Below, piece after piece: positions 10,936-21,573 of a stretch of 64,000 bases of DNA. The translations under genes and the position numbers were made by a program. Positions within the stretch are counted from its first letter, which is position 1, and each line of letters starts with the position of its first letter. This DNA comes from Naematelia aurantialba (taxonomy: Eukaryota > Basidiomycota > Tremellomycetes > Tremellales > Naemateliaceae). The stretch is from positions 186,001 through 250,000 of the forward strand of contig JAKFAO010000007.1 in NCBI GenBank assembly GCA_021527695.1, read 5' to 3'. The notes beneath the pieces are model-generated. The model made no database searches and was not told the origin of the DNA. It saw nothing but the letters and a program-made list of their open reading frames with translations.

Positions 10936-13441
10936 TTTGGCTTCAGCGTCTATAGGTACTGTACAACCGGCTAGTATCGGCGAGAGGCGGGGGGAGCACG
11001 ACCTATGGTGGGGAATGCAGAGCAGAGCAGAAGAGATCAGACGAGAGATGCAGAATCACGTCGCAGACGGCGATCTGGGGGTGCAGGTACAGAGTCGTGC
11101 TGGGTACGGTGCGACCAGCGCAGGCCACGAAAGACGGGGGGATGCGGGCGTAGACGTGTAGACGGTGGGCAGCGTCCGGTGCCGCATCGGGCCTGTCCTT
11201 TATTGTGCCGGCACGTCGCAACATTTACACCTCGACAACAACAATGCGGACAATGCGGACGCCTTGGCGACCGGCTATCAGCGCCCGCCTGCAGGGTCGT
11301 GACATGTGCGAGCGGGTGCCCTGCTGCTCCTGAGCTTCCTTGTTGATACTCGACCGTTGGTCCTGAGACCCGTGTGGATCCTGAGGCCGTTTATTGCACC
11401 TGATCTGAGACAGGATTGGCATGGTCGAGTGCTCGTTGCGCTTGCTGGCACTGGTATCACGAGAGGGAGGTATGGCGAGCCAAGAGATCAAGAGAGCCAT
11501 GCTTTGCGCTACCAGCCTCGTGTCGCGCGCCGCCTGGTCATCGGGGACGCCACCTCCCCCTCGTGGTCGGGCCGTAAGCTCTGTCGTGACTCAGCAGACG
11601 AGCGGCTGCCGGCCAGAGCGCAGGCATCACGAGGGGGACAACGGGCACAACGGGCACAAGCACAAGCACAAGCGTCAACTCTCACTGTGTCGCTCAGCTG
11701 TTGTGCCGTCCGCGCTCCCAGAACAGCGGACACCCAGCAACCACGACCGGCCGGCCCACGTCCGGCCCAAGCGTGATATTTAGATTAATTGTCCGGGTTC
11801 CTCACGATCGCACGGCGCGTCAACAAGGACGGCCGGTCAATGTGTCACTGGGAGAGGAGAAAGCAAGCCGCGCGAGCAGCCCGGCCGCGCCCAAAGCACT
11901 GGAAACCAGAACCCAAGCAACGTAAAAGCCAAAAAGCAAATCAAGCATGTGAGGTCGCGTCGTACGTCGTATAGACCGGCACTTGTCCTGCATCGACGGT
12001 ACTGCTGCGGCCCCTTGTTTAGTCGCGACCAGTCAGCCACTGATGCCATGACTGCGGCAGTGCTCGTCGCGGCAGGCGGGGGAACAGAGCGAACGAGTTT
12101 GCCGGAATGTGCCCCGGAACAGGCGGTGACCCCTGAACCCTAACGATCCATCAATCCGGTATAGACTTATCACAAGTTCATTAGTTTCTCGCTGCCATCC
12201 GTAACTCTTCCCCAACAGGCATCGGAAGATGGCAAGAGAGGTGGCGGTACAGAGGAGACTGAGGACGACGAGTATCCAGACACGCGCGATAAGAGACGGC
12301 CGGCTGACTTTGGATGCAAGGTTCGGGGGTGCGCAGCTGTGAGCTATCACTAGCGCCGAGTTTGAAGAAACCAACCTCCACATATAATCATATAATCCCA
12401 TCATCTCGTCGTCTTTCTTTTGCCGTAATCAGATAGCCGCGTTGCCACCGGCATCGGCATATTAATCACACCACGACGGTGTGTGGCCTTGAAGACGAGC
12501 ACGGCAGTGCCCTGTCCTGCCAAGGCGAGAGCTACGAGGGGCAATGTTGCCCCGCTGCTAACCTGTCCTGGTCAAAATAGAATCAGTCACTCGTCGTCCA
12601 ACTGAGACATGTGTTTCACAGCGCTGTCTCACGGCCCTTGCTCGCATTCCAGACACAACCCATACTCACTTACTCTCACTCGCACTATACCAATCTCCGA
12701 CTACGCGACTGTCCCAGATGGCTGACCCACAGAGCTGGACAGCCAGAGAGAGGAGAGAACCAGATAGCCAGATAGCCTTATCCTTGCTTTGACGTCGGTG
12801 GCTTTTGTCTGTTCTCGATTCAACGGTAGCGCAGGAACCATGGCGGCGCCACGTTTAAGCACGTTGTCATCCCGACATTTACATGATACTACCGGCCGAG
12901 GCGTGATTCCTACACCCAAGCTCCCCAACCCTGCAAGCAAGCGGCTCATCCCATTGTCTGCGAGACTCAGAGCGAGGGTTGCGAGACAGACGATCGAAGG
13001 CCTGGAGGGAGACAGGCGACCAATGGAGGCAGACGACCAAGGGAGACAGACGACCAAGGGCTGGGAGAGAGAATGCACCGTGGTGGGGGAGAGACGGCGG
13101 TTGAGAGAGAGGGGGAGAGTGGAGGCGATGCTCTCTTGCTCTCTCGCTCTCTCGCTCGCTCGCTCCCTCTCGTTCGGCATTGTGCAGCCAAAGCCGTGAT
13201 CGTGACTGTGACATGGTGAGCAGAGTGCACGATGCTGCTGCGAGTGATTATAGTGTGATACGTTTGACGGTTCTGATTGAGCGATTCTCGTCTCCGCTGC
13301 CAGAGCGGATAGCCGACTCTCTCCTCAGTAGCTGAATACTGATCCTTCATACAGAATGTGATGCTACAATCATGTCTGACCAGCTAAATACACTAGTAGC
13401 TGAATACACTACTGCTCCTTCTGATATCGATATACAACCTC
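10936..13441. other. 2.5-kb gap upstream of the CPL1-like gene
   Basis: No gene supported. Reading frames at 11306-11776 and 12701-13199 on either strand are low-complexity and carry no domain signal. Features are an AT-rich stretch near 12380-12400 (TATAATCATATAATC), repeated GGAGACAGACGACCAAGGG-like segments near 13005-13060, and a CTCTCG-type run at about 13135-13170. It should contain the CPL1-like promoter and the 3' end of the dehydrin-like gene. Confidence 0.45.
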
Positions 13442-14872
13442 CTAAAGACCAGTCGCATCCTTGATCTTCTCCATGAGGCCCTTCTTTTGAGTGGGCTCAG
13501 TCTCGTCCGTACCAGTACCGGTACCCGTGTCAGTGCCCTCGGAGCGAGACTTGGCCTGCGCGACCGGGTTGCTGTCAATGTTTCCTTCTCGGCCGGTCAG
13601 CGCACTGCCGCCGGGGCCAGTGGTGTTCCCGCTGAACCTGCCCTGGTCGTCCGTGTAGGCTGATGAGCCAGACTGGCCCAGACGGTCGCGGCCTGTGAAG
13701 TCTTTGTCGCTCGTGCCAAACTGGACCAGTCAATAACAATTAGTCAAAGGTCAAAATAGACTGACCACGCCCATGAGGCCGCCGGTGCCCTTGCCCTGGG
13801 CACGTTGGGTCGTGTCGTTCGACTCGTCAAAGTTATTCTTACCGGCCGGACCAGCGTCGAATCTGTTCCGTTAGTACACGGTCACGCAAGTGAGATAGCA
13901 AGCTCACCTGTCAGTCCCGGCAGCACCGCCAGTCAGGGGTGCCTCATTGTTCCCCTCGTACAGCACCTGACCTTGACCAAGGCTACCGACTCGGTCCGAG
14001 TGGTGGTGGTGGTGGCCTTCCTGTCCGCCAGTCACACCCTGGCCCTCCTGGCTGCCTACACCGGTGCCGTAGCCTGCAGGTGCACCAGACCCGAGCGAGG
14101 CAGAATCGATGCCGGTCGAGCCTGTACTGGTGAGGTCTTCCGTGCCGGTAACTGTGCCAGTATAGTCGCCTGCACCCGTGCCTGTGTACGAGCCTCCGGC
14201 CATACCGGTGAAGCCGCCGGTGTTGGTGTCGAAAGCACCACCTCGCTGTGTATGTCAGAACGGTCAATCACTGGCATCGTAGCAGACGCACGTCTGCCCA
14301 TCGGCGCTCTTCGGCATAGACCTGCGACGGTTAGTATGCGGCCTGGTCGACGAAGCGGACGACTGACACCACCAGTACCGGCAGCTCCACCTTGGGTTGC
14401 GGTCTCTCCGACACCGAGACCGGAGCCAACACCAGATCCCACACCAGACCCCTGAAGACTGTCATCACTGCCCCTGCCGTCGGATGGCACCACACTCACT
14501 GTCTGGTCAGTGGAACCGCCTTGATTCGCGTGCGAGTGATGGTGGTGGTGGTGACCGTGGTGGCCTTCGCCACTGCCGACGACCTCGGATCCGACGCCTG
14601 AAGACAGGCTGCCTGTGCCGTGGGCTGCTCCGCCCTGACCTCCGGATTGCGACAAGTGCGAGGGTGGGCCAGTGGCGCTCGAGTCTTCAAAGACCTCACG
14701 ACCAGTACTTCCGGGCTCGCCGCTAGGCATGTCAGTGGGGCCGACGTTCTGAGGGAGAGCAGGTGTACAACGCGGACGTCATGGTGTGATGAGTGAAGCG
14801 GTGCGGGCGAGGAGCCTGTAGACAGACTTACGAGTGGACAGTGTTCTTGATCTTGTCTGTGATGCCGGACAT
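13442..14872 (-). CDS. Dehydrin-like hydrophilic Gly/Thr/His-rich protein with K-segment-like C-terminus
   Basis: Six exons (14832-14872, 14368-14722, 14292-14321, 13908-14245, 13766-13862, 13442-13720) give 379 residues. No folded domain is visible. The start is MSGITDKIKNTVHS and the end is KKGLMEKIKDATGL, two lysine-rich amphipathic segments bracketing a Gly/Thr/Ser-rich linker (many GTG, GSG and TGT repeats) with His clusters (GHHGHHHHHHSH and GHHHHHSD). The C-terminus resembles the plant dehydrin K-segment (K-K-G-I-M-D-K-I-K...), and Gly/Thr-rich linkers with His patches are also dehydrin features. That suggests an intrinsically disordered desiccation or cold-stress protectant that may bind membranes or metals. 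This is inference; homology to plant dehydrins is not shown. Exon 3 is a 30-nt microexon. The exon 1 donor gives phase 2, fixing the acceptor at 14723 (CTGACATGCCTAG). Confidence 0.7.
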
Positions 14873-15708
14873 GATGTTGCAGTGTGAAGTTACCGAGTGG
14901 AGAGTAAAGAGTGGAGTGCAACAAGGGTAGAGGCGAGAACTCAGTTATATGGAGATCGAATGAGCCGCAGCGCACATGACGAGCCGTGTCTCTCCCAATG
15001 CCAGGCGCTACGTCATGTTGCATCCGAGCAAGGGATAAGCACGCATCGGCACCATGGCACAATGCGGAGCTGGTCATCATGATGAAATCGGAGCCCCGCA
15101 GCGAGGGATCGACAGGTTGGCGCCGCGCCTGAAACCAGGGGGGCACGGGGAGTATCCGGCTCAGCCGGCTGGTGCCTCGAAGCAAGAGGTAGGCCGACGA
15201 GTCCCAGGCTGACTTGTGGCGACGTTGCTTCGTGGGTCCGGGGCTTTAAGACCAATAGCACAAGGAATCAACAGACCATCGGGATAGCGTGAAGGAGTAG
15301 GCGCCACACAGCGAGAGCTGGGGATGTAGTCTCCGCCGACTCTGTCGAGTTGAGAGCAGGTGTAGACAACCAGCCTCTGAGCCTCGAACCTCCACGCTTT
15401 GAACAGGGGCCCACGGCGGTGGGCTGCTTCCATACGGCAAGGGTCACTAATTTGGCGCCGTTCCGACATCAGTGGCCTCCACCGGCATAGAGAGAGTGTC
15501 GATTTGCAGTTTCAAGCAATTCTCTGTCGGGCATTTGGCAGTGCTGGCCACGAATCTGATTCCTGCACCCGCTACCGAGTCTCGATTTGATTCCGCTGCA
15601 GGAAAAAAGTCCGAACTGATAAACCGCTCTCCTACTGGCTCTGGTCAGATCGCTGTCCCTTACACACGTAGAGAGCAACAAATACCGCCCTCGACGGGTC
15701 ATTGATAG
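14873..15708. promoter_or_regulatory. Divergent promoter region, dehydrin-like gene and holocytochrome c synthase
   Basis: 836 bp between two outward-facing start codons. I see no coding signal and no clear named element. Confidence 0.5.
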
Positions 15709-16714
15709 ATGGTCAACTTCGGCATCGGCTCCTCCTCCTCTTCTTCTTCCGCTGCTCCGCCCCAGCTCCCAGTCGGTCATCCTCCTGTGCCGGCGTCTGC
15801 GGGTGACGCTTGTCCCGTGGACCATTCTGTGCGGTCACGATGGATCGAAGCTGCGTCGCAAACCCCGCACCCCTTTAATCCCTCTTCTTCGTCCTCCTCT
15901 TCTTCGCCATCGTCTGGTCGGTATCGGCTTTCGCAAGAACGGGAGATATCCTCCATCCCCCGCTTGGCCAACCCACCGCTCCCTACACCCGGCTCCGGCT
16001 TGCCCTCACGTTCCGAATCGACTCCCCCCGCACACGGATCTGGATCGTCAGAGGGCATTTTAGAACCCGGCACTACAGATCGCTGGGTGTACCCTTCTGA
16101 ACAGCAGTTCTTCAATGCCATGCTGAGGAAGAACCATCATCCCCAGCAGGGGGATATGAGGACCATCGTGCCCATCCATAATGCGGTGAATGAGAAGGCT
16201 TGGGCTGAGCTGTTGCGCTGGGAGGAGGACATGGGCGGGGATAAGTGTGGTGGACCGAGACTGGGGAGCTTTCAAGGTCGGCCAAAGGATCGGACTCCAA
16301 AGGCGTGGATCAATACGGCACTAGGGTGAGTATCTCTTGTCTCATCAGTAAGCATGTCCGGCAACGCTGTCGCCCACTGGAGTCACTGGTACACTCCTGA
16401 CGGTCGAAATTGGGAGTTGGTGGTCAATGCCGATGCCGAAGGTCGAGGCGGGCTGAGGATTGAGGACTGGCCATCGAGGGCGGTGCTGATCTGCTCGACG
16501 CAGGTACAAGCCTCCATTCGACAGACACGACTGGACAGTCGATAGGTGTGGCAAACAGATCCGCTACGTCATCGACTTTTACGAGGGCAAGAAAGATCCC
16601 CAGCACCCACAGCGAATGGGATTTTACCTGGATGTCAGGCCAGCACTGGACTCGTGGGACGGGTTGGAGACCAGAATGAGAGGGTGGTGGAGTGGGCGCG
16701 TGGGGGGATGGTAG
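15709..16714 (+). CDS. Holocytochrome c synthase (cytochrome c haem lyase)
   Basis: A mitochondrial intermembrane-space enzyme that attaches haem to apocytochrome c or c1. Two exons (15709-16325, 16504-16714) give 275 residues. The N-terminus is Ser-rich with an early Cys-Pro-Val (DACPVDH), the haem regulatory motif of this family. The conserved core starts at WVYPSEQQFFNAMLRK and continues with IVPIHNAVNEKAW (the His-containing haem-ligand segment), WEEDMGGDKCGGPRL, GRPKDRTPKAW and, after the intron, GYKPPFDRHDWTVDRCG and IRYVIDFYEGK, with VRPALDSWDG near the end. All family blocks are present. The intron is 178 nt, longer than most here. Confidence 0.95.
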
Positions 16715-16938
16715 ACCGTATGGAAGAGGGGCCGTTACGTATAGAGGTAGGCACTCGTAGCGCTCCGGGCCGGGCAGCATCATAGCAACTTGGAGCGCAA
16801 TACTCGAAGAGTCCGTACTTCTCTGTCACGAAGGACCAGGATGCATGACTAGATACCGATACACATTATCCAAACTCTTAGTGAACCTGCTTATATATTG
16901 TACAACTCATGGAGAACCTGTTAGAGCTTGTGTGTCGC

Positions 16939-18017
16939 TCACGTAATCCCTTCAATTTTCCATCCATTACGCCTCTGGACCCATCCAGCGCGGCGTGGGC
17001 GATCTCCTTGGTCCGGCGCATGCTCGAGGTGTGCGACCTCTTGCTTGGCCCCTCCTTTCGCTTCCGTGTTGCCATCCTGATAGAGTACCGCTTCGATCTT
17101 TACAGAGCCATCAAGATCTGCTTCACTGCAGGTGCAGGGGCCGAACAACTCTGGCTCTATCGACGCTTCCCTCTCGCCTTGTCCATGGTGTCCATGTTGC
17201 CCACCAAGGACCCATGGGAGAAGCGTAGTAGTTCCGATGAGCAACTCGCTGTCTCCATCGTAGTCTGACGTTGGCGCCACCGGGGATGGGAGGGCGATCA
17301 AGAGTGACATATCTAGCACGGGAGGAGCGAGTGGCCGGCCATTATCGTCTTTCGATGCCGCTTGACAGGTTACTGAGATAGGCTGTAGCAGTGTGTGATC
17401 AACATTGGTCCAAAAGGGAGAGGCGGGACAGAGTAACGAAGAGAAGGAGAGATTGCAAGGGATAAGAGACGAAAGAGAGAAGGAACCAAGGAGAGACGGG
17501 CGAAGGAAAGAAGGAAGGAAGGAAGGGAAAAAGGAAGAAATGAGACAAGGAGAGAGAAAGCGCCTACCTGGAACACACCAGGGTGCTGCCCCACCTGCAC
17601 CTCCCACATCTCTGGCGTCTTGAGTTGCACACTCGCTCCCGACGTATCAAGTTGCCACATCCTCAGCCGCAGCATTTCCTCCATGTTGCGCATCCCCGCA
17701 AAGTCGGGAAGCATCCCTACACCCCCGCCGAGCCTATCCACCCCCAGGCCCGTAAAGAAGCCCCACAACCCGCCATCCGCCCGCCACAGATCGGCAAACG
17801 TTGTGTGTTCACCGCTGGCACGGGCTTGCCGTGCCCTCCGCTGGGTGCGTACCACGCGATTCATGACGAGGACCCCTAGAATACTGGCCGCGGAACCTAC
17901 AAACGCCAGCCCGATCCAGATGACCGTCGTCGAGGGTAGGGTCGTCTGCTCCTGGGCTCGGCCGTACAGCATATGCCAGCGAGGCGCCAGCGCCGAGCGG
18001 TACGGCGAGGTGAGCAT
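16939..18017 (-). CDS. Unrecognised one-pass membrane protein
   Basis: Two exons (17568-18017, 16939-17382) give 297 residues; the join VFQ|PISV is in frame. An N-terminal luminal or outer segment of about 30 residues is followed by one hydrophobic helix (VIWIGLAFVGSAASILGVLVM) and a basic stretch (NRVVRTQRRARQ), so the bulk is probably cytosolic. After that come GGLWGFFTGLGVDRLGGG, a run of Met/Arg-rich helix and LKTPEMWEV. The C-terminal half is acidic and polar (SDYDGDSELL, GGQHGHHGQGERE) and looks disordered. I cannot assign a family. The 3' end faces that of the haem lyase across 224 bp. A GA-rich run sits in the intron (about 17420-17560). Confidence 0.6.
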
Positions 18018-18564
18018 GAGACAAAGCCGCTATGCGCCTTGGGACTCCACAGTGATTGGGACGTGCTACGACAGGTTATTGCCACGTCCAGTGTACTTGA
18101 CGTCCGACGGTCTCTTCCTACGCCCTGCGGCCCCAGCGGGATTCGCCCCGCGGAGGCTTTAGTCACGAGAGGGTTCGACCGTGAGTGTTTGGGATAAATG
18201 CTACGAAATACGCCCCTCAAATAATACAGACAATAAGCATATTTGCTTGAAACGGACAGTCGACACTTCTCCGTTCTTTTGTTATTATTCATCTTCGGGA
18301 GTTTTGCTTTTCCTGCCCGAGGCTCAGGAGACCGTCAAATTCGGACGCAAATCGACAAGAGGCCCGTACCAAATATTGCCCAAGGACACGGAGTATTCAG
18401 ACACAGGACCACCCACAGCATCGGACCCTTCAGCGCGGCGATCCTCCCGGTGTCCGCCACGCTTTGCTCGTTGAGCGTTCGAAGCGCTCAGCAGGCAAGG
18501 ACCCGTACGCTGCTTCGGCGCACGCCGCACGCACGAGTCTCGTTGTGATCAGAGACTGGTAGCC
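18018..18564. promoter_or_regulatory. Divergent promoter region, membrane protein and Zn2Cys6 regulator
   Basis: 547 bp between outward-facing starts with no coding signal. Confidence 0.5.
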
Positions 18565-21500
18565 ATGTCTGAACTTGACTGGAAGCATTTTGACACCAAC
18601 CTTCACATGAACCCTCTGGGACCGATCCCTCGCAGAGAGGACGTTGATGCTGGACCACCGCCTCGCTTGTACCATTACCCTCACGCACAGGTCCAACCGC
18701 ACGATCAACCAAGCATCCAAAGGTCCAGGAGCGAAGATGAGTCTCCGGCCATTCGGCCAGACGAGTCCTTCAACCTCCTTGGGCCCCTGGACAATGTGGA
18801 CGATACCGACGCCGCCCTCGATCGGATCTTCGGTAATGGCATGCAAGGCGAAGATCATGTCGAGCTTGACCCCACCTTAGCGAGTGCCGCAGCCGCCGCG
18901 GCAGCTGCAGCAGGGTCCAGCTCGGGCGGGGGGCTAGGAGACGATGATGGCAGATCAGGTGACGACTCGACACCTCAACAGAGTCATAAACGCAAAGCTA
19001 CTTCACGCGCAAATATGCTCGCGCGAGGCGGAGCATGCGAGTTCTGCAAGCGGCGCAAACTCAAGTGCTCAGCAGAGCTGCCTAGTTGTGCGGCATGTCT
19101 ACGGGGAGGAAAGGAGTGTATATACGCACAAAAGAAGCAACGCTCGCGCGTGCGAATCCTCGAGGACCGGCTGATCGAGCTTGAAAAGCGTCTTGAGAAC
19201 AAGAACAGCCTCCATGGGGACGCATCAACAGCATACATCAGTCCAGCGACCTCGGATGATGCCCGCTCTACGATGCATCTCCTCCCCGAAGATACGGGCT
19301 TCACTCTCTCGAGCTTTGATCAGAGCGATCTCGAGCCGGATCTTATGACCCTAGCGCACGCGGCCGAGGCAGATGGCGTCTACGGCTCGAGACGGTGGGA
19401 TACTCTGGCTCCAAACGAGATTGCGAGGGAGATCATCAAAGCTGCCGAAGGCGGCAAGGGTCTCGGCGAAAGAATAGTCGCTCACCTGTGTGTCCCGCTT
19501 CTTACATTGTGACGAGATGAACTGACCATTGTGCGATTGCGCCCTGTAGCTTGCAGCTTTACGTGTCACCGCCTTCAATCCCAGCCCTCCATTATGCTGT
19601 TCCTCCCAACAGCCTCTTGGGACGCATGAGCGCCGGTTCCACCAACCCACCTCACCCTGCTCTTCTCCTGTCATTGGCCCCCGCCCTCCTGCCCCTATCA
19701 CCGTCGCTGGCCAAGCATGCACATGAGGTCGAACCGATTCTGGCGATGGCGTCGCGCACGCACGCCGCCGCAGCCATCGCGATGGCCGACAGCCGCCTCC
19801 TCGACGTCATTGCGGCCAGAACCTTGGATTCGCTGCGCGGTTTCGACCGCGCCCAGTTCCTCGTTGGCTGGGCCGAGGTATCCAGCATCGTGTCCTTGTG
19901 CTGGGGCACAGGTCTTGGAAAGATGCAAGGCATCGGCGAGCGTTTTGTTGGAGCAGCACCCGGTAGCAATCGAGCCGAACGCGTGAGGAATGAGGTCCGT
20001 GCCAGGCTGGTGGCGCGAAGAGGAATGATCTGCGCTCCCCCCGCTAGTCCGAAGGATTTGGGTGATCGGATCAACCTATTGTGCGCTTCTTTACTTCCTC
20101 GTCTTCTTGATAATCGATTACTGACACGGCCAAGCTGGCAAGTATATCTGATTGACAAACTTGGGTGCCTTGGCTGGGCCTTCACCTCAGGTACGACCTG
20201 CTTGTGAATCCAACCGCGACCGAGCTACACTGACGCCTTGCCAGTCTTCATCGACGATGAAATCGCCACACCATTACCCAAGGCCGAGTATGAATCGGTG
20301 TGTCCTCTCTTCTCCGACAGTGAGATCGTATCAAGCTTATAATATCCAGATTGAGTCGCTTCGAGACAACACTTCGCTCTCGGACTTTATGGCTGGAAAC
20401 GCCAACAGCGGGCGGACCGACAGTAACCTCTGCATGCACGTGAAAGCTATAGCGCTGTACTACAAAGCCATGCGGTGCGCGAACCCTCCTTCCTCTCCTG
20501 CTCCAATTCCCCCATCCGCCTCCAGGGGCGCCGTGTTCAAACTGACCTTTGTAGTCTTTACGAAATACTCACTGATCCCGTGGAAGTGGCGAAGCAGACC
20601 GCCAACCTCCTGAGCTTGACAAGAGGATACATGGCCTCCCTACCTATGCTGCATCTGCATCCCGTGGGCGCAGGCGAGGTTGCGCTAGACACGGCTGCCC
20701 TCAATGAGACATGGATGCTCTTACATACGTATGCCATCTCTCGTCTCAGTCCTCGAGGAAAGGACGTGCTTATCGCTGACATGTGTGGTAGGACCATGTC
20801 ACAGCTGCACGCTAGGGAAGCCATGACTGCCGAGCTCGCAGGCCAGGCGGCGCAAACGGCTGCGAGCTTTGCCGCTGAGATCGCTAGTGCCGAGAAAGTG
20901 GTCGAGGGAATCGACTTTATCTATGCCAGCGGCGACTTTGGATTCAGTGAGTTGGCCCATGCTTGTCGTAGCTTGGTCTTCTGCTTGATGAGTGAAACCG
21001 TGGCGTTGTTGAATAACCGTCTTGCGATGTTATCTTTCACTATCCTCGACCATTCATCCTTCACCCTTCATCCTTCATCCTCATCCTTGGTAGCTCGTCG
21101 ATGGAGACTGACCAATCTTAGGCGGGTACGACCTCTGCTCCATCTGCTCGTGGTACACCCTCGGCCGAAGCATTTATAACCTCACCCTGCGGTTCGAGGC
21201 AGAGGGCGACCGCGTTCGGGCCCCGCGGCTGCGTGCGATCGCTCAGCGGCTCGTGAAAGCGCTGTCTGATTTGGGCAAGAAAACACATTGCGCCCATGTG
21301 GTCTCGCAGACTCTCGAGTGAGTTGGGGTTCTCGTTTCTGCTATCCCATCTGCTGCATGGCCGATGTACGTCATGTGCCTTGTGCCTTGTGCTGTGTGCC
21401 GTGCACCGTGTGCATGAGCGTACGTGTGTTGTGCGTCTGCCGTGTGCAATTTGGGGCTGTGGGACTGTGGCTAGCAAACGACAGAAGGGCACCGCTGATG

Positions 21501-21573
21501 TGGTATTAGGAATGTGGGGATGAACCAGCATACGAAGCTGGGCGAGTGGCTGAGGGTGGATAACATGGAGTGA
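18565..21573 (+). CDS. Zn2Cys6 fungal-type transcription factor
   Basis: A nuclear DNA-binding regulator. The N-terminus is acidic and disordered with a poly-Ala run (near 18885-18910). The binuclear cluster follows around 19030-19125, with six Cys spaced as C-x2-C-x6-C-x6-C-x2-C-x6-C (CEFCKRRKLKC ... SCAACLRGGKEC), then a basic linker (KKQRSRVRI) and a Leu/Glu coiled coil (LEDRLIELEKRLENK), typical of dimeric factors. Later exons carry a fungal-specific TF (MHR) region, including FWQVYLIDKLGCLGWAFTS across the exon near 20135. Exon 1 is 18565-19487 and exon 2 begins at 19550; about nine exons in total, ending ...GEWLRVDNME at 21573. The last intron holds a GTGCCTTGTG-like repeat. The target pathway cannot be read from sequence. 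Confidence 0.9.

Noticed and set aside
11306..11776. 156-residue + strand frame
   Set aside because: Arg/Ala/Gln-rich low-complexity composition, no domain or splice-consistent partner exons.
12701..13214. Overlapping frames of 111-159 residues on both strands
   Set aside because: Produced by CTCTCG/GAGAGA and CCAAGGGAGACAGACGA repeats; no protein signal.
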